64,000 nt of DNA, taken from positions 248,001-312,000 of the forward strand of contig NZ_JAIGQB010000002.1 in assembly GCF_021083185.1 (NCBI RefSeq), written 5' to 3'. The DNA comes from Nocardioides furvisabuli. Lineage in GTDB: Bacteria; Actinomycetota; Actinomycetes; Propionibacteriales; Nocardioidaceae. The notes beneath the pieces were generated by a model that saw only the letters and a list, made by a program, of their open reading frames with translations, did no database searches and had not been told where the DNA came from. This document shows positions 59,743-64,000 of the stretch, in pieces. The first letter of the stretch is position 1, and each line of letters begins with the position of its first letter. The position numbers were made by a program, and so were the translations under genes.

Positions 59743-61401
59743 TCACTCGACGCTGACTAGCAGCGGGTAGCGGGGCTGGCCTCCGTCGTGGACGGCGACA
59801 TCGACGTGGGGGTGGCGCTCCTCGACGTGGGCAGCGACGGCCGCAGCGAGCTCGACCCCACCCTCGCCGGAGACGATCGTGACCAGCTCGCCGCCACCGG
59901 CGAGCAGCCGCTCGAGGACCTCGTCGGCCACCACCTCGAGGTCGGTGCCGACGACGGCGAAGTCACCGGCGACCACGCCGAGCGCGTCACCGGGCTCGCA
60001 CGGGCCGGCCATCGTGATGGCCCGGCGGGCTGCGACGGTGACCGCGCCGTGACGGGCGTGGCGGGCCGTGGCGGTCATCTCCCGGACGTCGGCGTCGAAG
60101 GCGCGGCCGGGCTCGTGCACCGAGATCGCGGCCAGACCCTGCACCTGCGCCTGGGTGGAGATCACCTCGACGGAGATGTCGTGCTCGGCCTCGGCGGTCC
60201 GGGCGGCGATCTCCGCGGCACGGACGGTGTCGCTGTCGTTGGGCAGCACGACGACCTCCGCGGCACCGCACCCGGTGATGGCCTCGAGCAGCTGGCCGGT
60301 CGAGGGACGCTGCCCCGGCCCGCCCTCGACGACGACGGCGCCCGCGGACTCGAAGAGCTCGGCCAGGCCGGGGCCGGCCGCCACCGCGACGACCCTGCGC
60401 CCGGTGCGGTCCGAGGTGCGTTGGCGTGCGGCGGCCACCTGCTCGGCGAAGTGGGTGACGCGGATCCGGTGCGGGCGGCCGGCCGTGATCCCCGCCTCGA
60501 TGGCGGAACCGACGTCGTCGACGTGCACGTGGACGTTCCACAACCCGTCACCGCCGACGACCACGAGGCTGTCGCCCAGGCCGGCCAGCGTGCGGCGCAG
60601 CTCGCCGATGCGCTCGTCCTCGACCTCGGCGCCGACGTCGAGGAGGTACATCACCTCGTAGCCCGGTCCGTCCTCGGTGAGGTCGTCGCCGGGCACGGCA
60701 GGGGCTGCGACGGGGATGAGGTGGGTGCCGATGGGGGTGGTCCACGGCATCGGCCGGCGACCGGTGGCGGTGGTCTCGACCGCGTCGAGCACGACGGTGA
60801 GGCCGCGACCGCCCGCGTCGACGACGCCCGCCTGGGCCAGCACGGGCAGCTGCTCCGGCGTACGGGCGAGGGCGGTGCGGGCCGCTGCCGCAGCCGCGGT
60901 GAAGACGTCGCGGGCGCGGGCGCCCGGAAGCTCGGCGACGGCCAGCGCGGCGTCGGACGCGGCACGCGCGACGGTGAGGATGGTGCCCTCGACCGGGACG
61001 CCGACCGCGGCGTAGCTGGCGTCGGTGGCCGCGGCCATCGCCGCGGCGATCGTGCGGGCGCGACGGTCCTCGACCCCCGCGGCGGCGAGGTGGGTGACGT
61101 AGCCGCGGAGCATCTGGCTGAGGATCACGCCGGAGTTGCCCCGCGCCCCCATCAGCGCGGCGCGCGCCAGGAGCGCCATGCCCGTCTCGAGGGCCAGCCC
61201 GGGGTCGGCGGCGCGGGCGGCGCGCAGCTCGTCGCGGGCCGCGGAGACGGTGAGGAACATGTTGGTGCCGGTGTCGCCGTCAGGCACTGGGTAGACGTTG
61301 AGCGCGTCGATCTCCTCGCGCGCCGAGGACAGCGCGTCGGTGGCGATGTCGACGAACCGGGCGACCGCGTCGAGGGTGATGCCGTGGGTGACTGGCTCCA
61401 T
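59743..61401 (-). CDS. DAK2 domain fatty acid kinase-like protein (FakA/YloV)
   Basis: The 552-aa protein has the N-terminal DhaL (DAK2) kinase domain: EEIDALNVYPVPDGDTGTNMFLT, ARAALMGARGNSGVILSQML and LPVLAQAGVVDAGGRGLTVVLDA. The middle and C-terminal regions resemble FakA (EVMYLLDVGAEVEDERI, DGLWNVHVHVDDVGSAIEAG). FakA phosphorylates fatty acids bound to FakB. No FakB gene is in the window. Position before recG is conserved in Gram-positive bacteria. The ATG at 61401 has GGGAGC upstream. Confidence 0.85.
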   Translation of the reverse strand: MEPVTHGITLDAVARFVDIATDALSSAREEIDALNVYPVPDGDTGTNMFLTVSAARDELRAARAADPGLALETGMALLARAALMGARGNSGVILSQMLRGYVTHLAAAGVEDRRARTIAAAMAAATDASYAAVGVPVEGTILTVARAASDAALAVAELPGARARDVFTAAAAAARTALARTPEQLPVLAQAGVVDAGGRGLTVVLDAVETTATGRRPMPWTTPIGTHLIPVAAPAVPGDDLTEDGPGYEVMYLLDVGAEVEDERIGELRRTLAGLGDSLVVVGGDGLWNVHVHVDDVGSAIEAGITAGRPHRIRVTHFAEQVAAARQRTSDRTGRRVVAVAAGPGLAELFESAGAVVVEGGPGQRPSTGQLLEAITGCGAAEVVVLPNDSDTVRAAEIAARTAEAEHDISVEVISTQAQVQGLAAISVHEPGRAFDADVREMTATARHARHGAVTVAARRAITMAGPCEPGDALGVVAGDFAVVGTDLEVVADEVLERLLAGGGELVTIVSGEGGVELAAAVAAHVEERHPHVDVAVHDGGQPRYPLLVSVE

Positions 61402-61642
61402 CGAGTCGGTGTGCTCCCGGGTGTGCTCCGGCCGCCGTGCGGGTCGGTCGTGTCTGGTGTGCTGAGCCTGGCTGGTGCGACCACGTGTCGCGCGCCACAG
61501 GGTAGTGCCCCGGTCCGACGGTGCCTGCGATTTCCTCCCCCGGACGGTCCTCGGCTACTCTTCTGCGGTTGCCTGTTGCTGCCACCTGGCGGTGTGCAGG
61601 CTGTGGATCTCTCTATCAACCTCGAACGGATCGGAGTGCACG
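61402..61642. other. Divergent promoter region between the DAK2 gene and rpmB
   Basis: 241 bp without a gene. On the plus strand TACTCT (61556-61561) is a good -10 for rpmB and GGAG at 61634-61637 is its ribosome-binding site. On the minus strand no clear -10 is seen. Confidence 0.5.
61556..61561 (+). promoter_or_regulatory. Predicted rpmB promoter -10 box
   Basis: TACTCT matches TANNNT. The start point would be about 75 nt before the rpmB GTG. No TTGAC-type -35 is obvious 17-18 bp upstream. Confidence 0.35.
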
Positions 61643-61828
61643 GTGGCTGCCGTCTGCGACATCTGCGCCAAGAAGCCGGGCTTCGGAAACAACCGTCCCT
61701 GGTCGCGCAAGATCACGAAGCGTCGCTTCAACCCCAACATCCAGCGCGTCCGGGCGACCGTGAACGGCACGCCCAAGCGCCTCAACGTCTGCACCGGCTG
61801 CCTCAAGGCCGGCAAGGTCTCCCGCTGA
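61643..61828 (+). CDS. rpmB: 50S ribosomal protein L28
   Basis: The 61-aa protein has AAVCDICAKKPGFGNNRPW with CxxC, RRFNPNIQRVRATVNG and a second CxxC in NVCTGCLKAGKV, so it is the zinc-containing form. GTG at 61643 follows GGAG by 6 nt. It is a single plus-strand gene with its own promoter and terminator. Confidence 0.96.
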   Translation: MAAVCDICAKKPGFGNNRPWSRKITKRRFNPNIQRVRATVNGTPKRLNVCTGCLKAGKVSR

Positions 61829-61845
61829 CCTGACCAGACTTCTGC

Positions 61846-61876
61846 AAGACCCCCGTCGCTCTGCGGCGGGGGTCTT
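61846..61876 (+). terminator. Hairpin terminator after rpmB
   Basis: A 14-bp stem with one G-T pair (61846-61859 and 61863-61876) and a 3-nt loop starts 17 bp after the rpmB stop. A second small hairpin, GGGGGG-CGT-CCCCCC (61885-61899), follows. Confidence 0.8.
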
Positions 61877-61902
61877 GTGCGTGCGGGGGGCGTCCCCCCC
61901 TT

Positions 61903-61994
61903 GAGGGATCCCCGGCTGACCGGCTCTTCCTGAGGTTGTCAGGCCTTGCACGGGCCGACAACATGGGGGATCCCCGGCCAGCCGGGGATCCCTC
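61903..61994. repeat. GGGATCCCCGGC palindromic repeats between rpmB and thiL
   Basis: GGGATCCCCGGC occurs at 61905-61916 and 61967-61978, and its reverse complement at 61981-61992. The last two form a 12-bp hairpin with a 2-nt loop; the outer arms 61903-61918 and 61979-61994 also pair over 16 bp, so alternative folds are possible. It lies between convergent genes and may stop transcription from both sides. Confidence 0.75.
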
Positions 61995-62001
61995 GACGAG
62001 C

Positions 62002-62952
62002 TCAGAAGTGGGTCCAGCCGGGGGGGCCGTCGTACGCCGCTCCGTCGACCGTCACGCCCTCGCCCTCACGCACGTCCCCTACGACCTGCCAGCCGCCGGG
62101 CACCACCGCCGCGTCGGGGAAGGTCGCGAGGAGCGCGTGGTCGTCTCCCCCGCCGAGGATGAACTGCATCGGGTCCGCGCCCAGCGCAGCGCCGACCGCC
62201 TGGAGGGGCTCGGGGATCACGAAGGCGTCGGTGCGTACGTCGATCGCCACGCCGCTCGCCTCGGCGAGGTGCCCGGCCTCGGCGACGAGTCCGTCGGAGA
62301 TGTCGATGAGGGAGGTCGCGCCGGCCTCGGCGGCCTGCTTGCCCGCGGCGTACGGCGTCTCTGGGCGGCGGTAGGCCTCGACGAGCACCCGCGGCGACCG
62401 GAACCCTCGCCCGAGGACGGCCAGGCCGCCCGCGGCCCAACCCTGGCGACCGACGAGCGCGAGGACGTCGCCCGGCTGCGCACCGGAGCGCAGCACGGGC
62501 GCCTGGGTGCACTGTCCCAGCACGGTCACCGCGATCACCACTTGGTCGGCGCGGGTGAGGTCGCCGCCGACGACGGTGGCGCCGACGCTCGCGCACTCCT
62601 CGGCGAAGCCCCGGGCGAAGTCGAGGGCCCACGCCACGGGCAGGTCCGCCGGGGCGGCGAGGCCGATCGTGAGGTGACGCGCGGTGCCGCCCATGGCGTT
62701 GATGTCGGAGAGGTTCTGCGCCGCGGCGCGGTGGCCGACGTCGGAGGCGCTGGCCCAGTCACGGCGGAAGTGCCGGCCCTCGACGACCATGTCCGTCGAC
62801 ACCACAACGTGGCCGTGCTTGATGCGCAGGACGGCGGCGTCGTCGCCGGGTCCGACGAGCACGTGCTCGTCGCCCTCGAAGATCTTCACGAGCTCGGAGA
62901 TCAGGCCGAACTCACCTGCCTCGCCGAGGGTCGCGTCCGGAGTGAGGGCCAT
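62002..62952 (-). CDS. thiL: Thiamine-monophosphate kinase
   Basis: Final step of thiamine diphosphate synthesis. The 316-aa protein has VLVGPGDDAAVL near the N-terminus, STDMVVEGRHFRRDW, GGDLTRADQVVIAVTVLGQ and SLIDISDGLVAEAGHLAEASG, all ThiL markers, with the GGGDDHALLATFP motif near the C-terminus. The ATG at 62952 follows GGAG. No TPP riboswitch is recognisable upstream. Divergent from the RAM-domain gene. Confidence 0.94.
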   Translation of the reverse strand: MALTPDATLGEAGEFGLISELVKIFEGDEHVLVGPGDDAAVLRIKHGHVVVSTDMVVEGRHFRRDWASASDVGHRAAAQNLSDINAMGGTARHLTIGLAAPADLPVAWALDFARGFAEECASVGATVVGGDLTRADQVVIAVTVLGQCTQAPVLRSGAQPGDVLALVGRQGWAAGGLAVLGRGFRSPRVLVEAYRRPETPYAAGKQAAEAGATSLIDISDGLVAEAGHLAEASGVAIDVRTDAFVIPEPLQAVGAALGADPMQFILGGGDDHALLATFPDAAVVPGGWQVVGDVREGEGVTVDGAAYDGPPGWTHF

Positions 62953-63068
62953 GTCTCCATCCCACCAGACAGCACGGTGATCACAGTCACCCATCCCCTG
63001 TCGGCCCGCCCGCGCCGCGCGGTAGGTTGACCACGACACACCCGCTGAACGAGACCGAGGAGTCCACG

Positions 63069-63305
63069 ATGGTCGTCCAGGCCTACATCCTGATCCAGAC
63101 CGACGTCGGCAAGGCCGCCGAGGTGGCCAAGGCCATCGCGCAGGTCAGCGGCGTCACGCTTGCTGAGGACGTCACCGGTCCCTACGACGTGATCGTCCGC
63201 GCCGAGGCGAAGAACGTCGACGAGCTGGGCAGGCTGGTGGTGTCGAAGGTGCAGAACCTCGACGGCATCACCCGCACCCTGACCTGCCCGGTCGTCCACA
63301 TCTGA
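63069..63305 (+). CDS. Stand-alone RAM (Lrp/AsnC ligand-binding) domain protein
   Basis: The 78-aa protein is only the C-terminal ligand-binding half of an Lrp/AsnC regulator: VVQAYILIQTDVGKAAEVAKAI, GPYDVIVRAEAKNVDELGRLVV. There is no HTH. Such short proteins are common in actinobacteria beside thiL or ddl and may bind amino acids or partner with full Lrp proteins. GAGGAG lies 6 nt before the ATG. Confidence 0.88.
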   Translation: MVVQAYILIQTDVGKAAEVAKAIAQVSGVTLAEDVTGPYDVIVRAEAKNVDELGRLVVSKVQNLDGITRTLTCPVVHI

Positions 63306-63325
63306 TCCCTCTCACCACGAACCAC

Positions 63326-63832
63326 GTGCACTCCCGCCGACGCCTCGGCCCTTCCACGGGCCGGGGCGTCGTCGCGTCCGCAGCCGTCTGCCTCGCCCTG
63401 GTCGCCTGCAGCCCCGGGACGGTCAGCATCGAGGAGCACGACCTCTCCGAGGCCGACCGGGCCGCGTGCGAGGCCCTCGTCGCAGACCTGCCCGACACCC
63501 TGGCCGGCGAGACGCGGACCGAGGTCGCACCCGACGGCGGGCCGGGCGCGGCCTGGGGCGATCCGGCGTACGTCCTCACGTGCGGTGTCCCGGAGCCCGA
63601 CGACTACGAGCCGACCGCCGAGTGCAGCGTCATCGCGGGCGTGGGGTGGTACGTCACCGAAGACCAGCTCACCGACCTGTCCGAGGACGCGACCCCGATC
63701 GCGCTGACCCGTACGCCCTACGTCGAGGTGCGGGTGCCTGCCGACTACCGCACCGAAGGCATCGACCGCGCCCTCGCCGAGCTGGCGCCGCTCCTGCAGG
63801 AGCACCTGGACGAGGGCGTGCCCTGCCTCTAG
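63326..63832 (+). CDS. DUF3515 lipoprotein
   Basis: The 168-aa protein has a lipoprotein signal (VASAAVCLALVACSPG, lipobox LVAC with Cys near residue 28) and the DUF3515 domain: CEALVADLPDTLAGETRTEV, AWGDPAYVLTCGVPEP, GVGWYVTEDQ and YVEVRVPADYR, with conserved cysteines. The family is actinobacterial and of unknown function, often next to ddl or thiL. GTG start 20 bp after the RAM gene, so the pair is probably one transcript. Confidence 0.88.
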   Translation: MHSRRRLGPSTGRGVVASAAVCLALVACSPGTVSIEEHDLSEADRAACEALVADLPDTLAGETRTEVAPDGGPGAAWGDPAYVLTCGVPEPDDYEPTAECSVIAGVGWYVTEDQLTDLSEDATPIALTRTPYVEVRVPADYRTEGIDRALAELAPLLQEHLDEGVPCL

Positions 63833-63845
63833 GGACGGCCGCCCG

Positions 63846-64000
<155 letters not shown>

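Noticed and set aside
62953..63068. TPP riboswitch before thiL
   Set aside because: The gap is 116 bp, divergent, and lacks the CTGAGA and ACCTGATC-like blocks.

Overview
The window is GC-rich chromosomal DNA from an actinobacterium. Gene order, protein sequences, frequent GTG starts and many 4-bp GTGA/ATGA overlaps fit the Propionibacteriales, most likely Nocardioides or a close relative (inferred from protein resemblance, not from a search). There are no rRNA or tRNA genes, no CRISPR array, no insertion sequence and no phage gene. Most genes lie on the minus strand and read from high to low coordinates.

Layout, left to right. (1) 1-18880: the conserved actinobacterial translation/export block in minus-strand order ffh, (NYN protein, amidohydrolase, GNAT), rpsP-khpA, rimM-trmD, rplS, lepB-rnhB-DUF2469-yraN-comM-dprA, xerC, rpsB-tsf, pyrH-frr and the start of cdsA. 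Two plus-strand secreted-protein genes interrupt it: a LytM-like M23 protein and an unknown exported protein. (2) 19005-22889: nitrogen-sensing operon amt-glnB-glnD. (3) 23093-27014: two plus-strand cell-surface glycan genes, a RgpF-like protein and a 995-aa multidomain glycosyltransferase. They end in an unusual block of 31-bp repeats that is bounded exactly by the stop codons of the glycosyltransferase and of convergent ftsY. (4) 27231-30164: ftsY, a methyltransferase, a small membrane protein and a thioesterase. (5) 30175-44360: an almost complete purine-to-glyoxylate catabolic cluster: guanine deaminase, three xanthine dehydrogenase genes, an RpiR-type regulator, an M20 amidohydrolase, ureidoglycine-glyoxylate aminotransferase, allantoinase, urate oxidase, HIU hydrolase, an AtzH/HpxZ-amidase fusion and OHCU decarboxylase. 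The last is joined by a GTGA overlap to smc. (6) 44357-53824: smc, a secreted protein, a glyoxylate-type aminotransferase with a glycolate-oxidase-like FAD enzyme, a methyltransferase, an MFS exporter and a small coiled-coil protein. (7) 53925-64000: the conserved block mutM, rnc, rpmF, DUF177, coaD, rsmD, recG, DAK2 protein, rpmB, thiL, a stand-alone RAM-domain protein, a DUF3515 lipoprotein and the end of ddl.

How the genes work together. The purine genes can be read as one pathway: guanine to xanthine (guaD), xanthine to urate (xdhABC), urate to HIU, OHCU and allantoin (uox, hiuH, uraD), allantoin to allantoate (allB), then ureidoglycine (M20 enzyme). PucG would transaminate ureidoglycine with glyoxylate to give glycine and oxalurate, and the AtzH/HpxZ-amidase fusion is a plausible oxalurate-degrading step. 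An operator-like inverted repeat directly upstream of a promoter -10 precedes pucG, whose operon ends in the RpiR-type regulator gene.

At the level of regulation, at least twelve genes have a TANNNT hexamer exactly 6-7 nt before an ATG/GTG and usually no good Shine-Dalgarno sequence. This predicts many leaderless mRNAs. In two places the TAG stop codon of one gene also forms the first three bases of the -10 element of the next.
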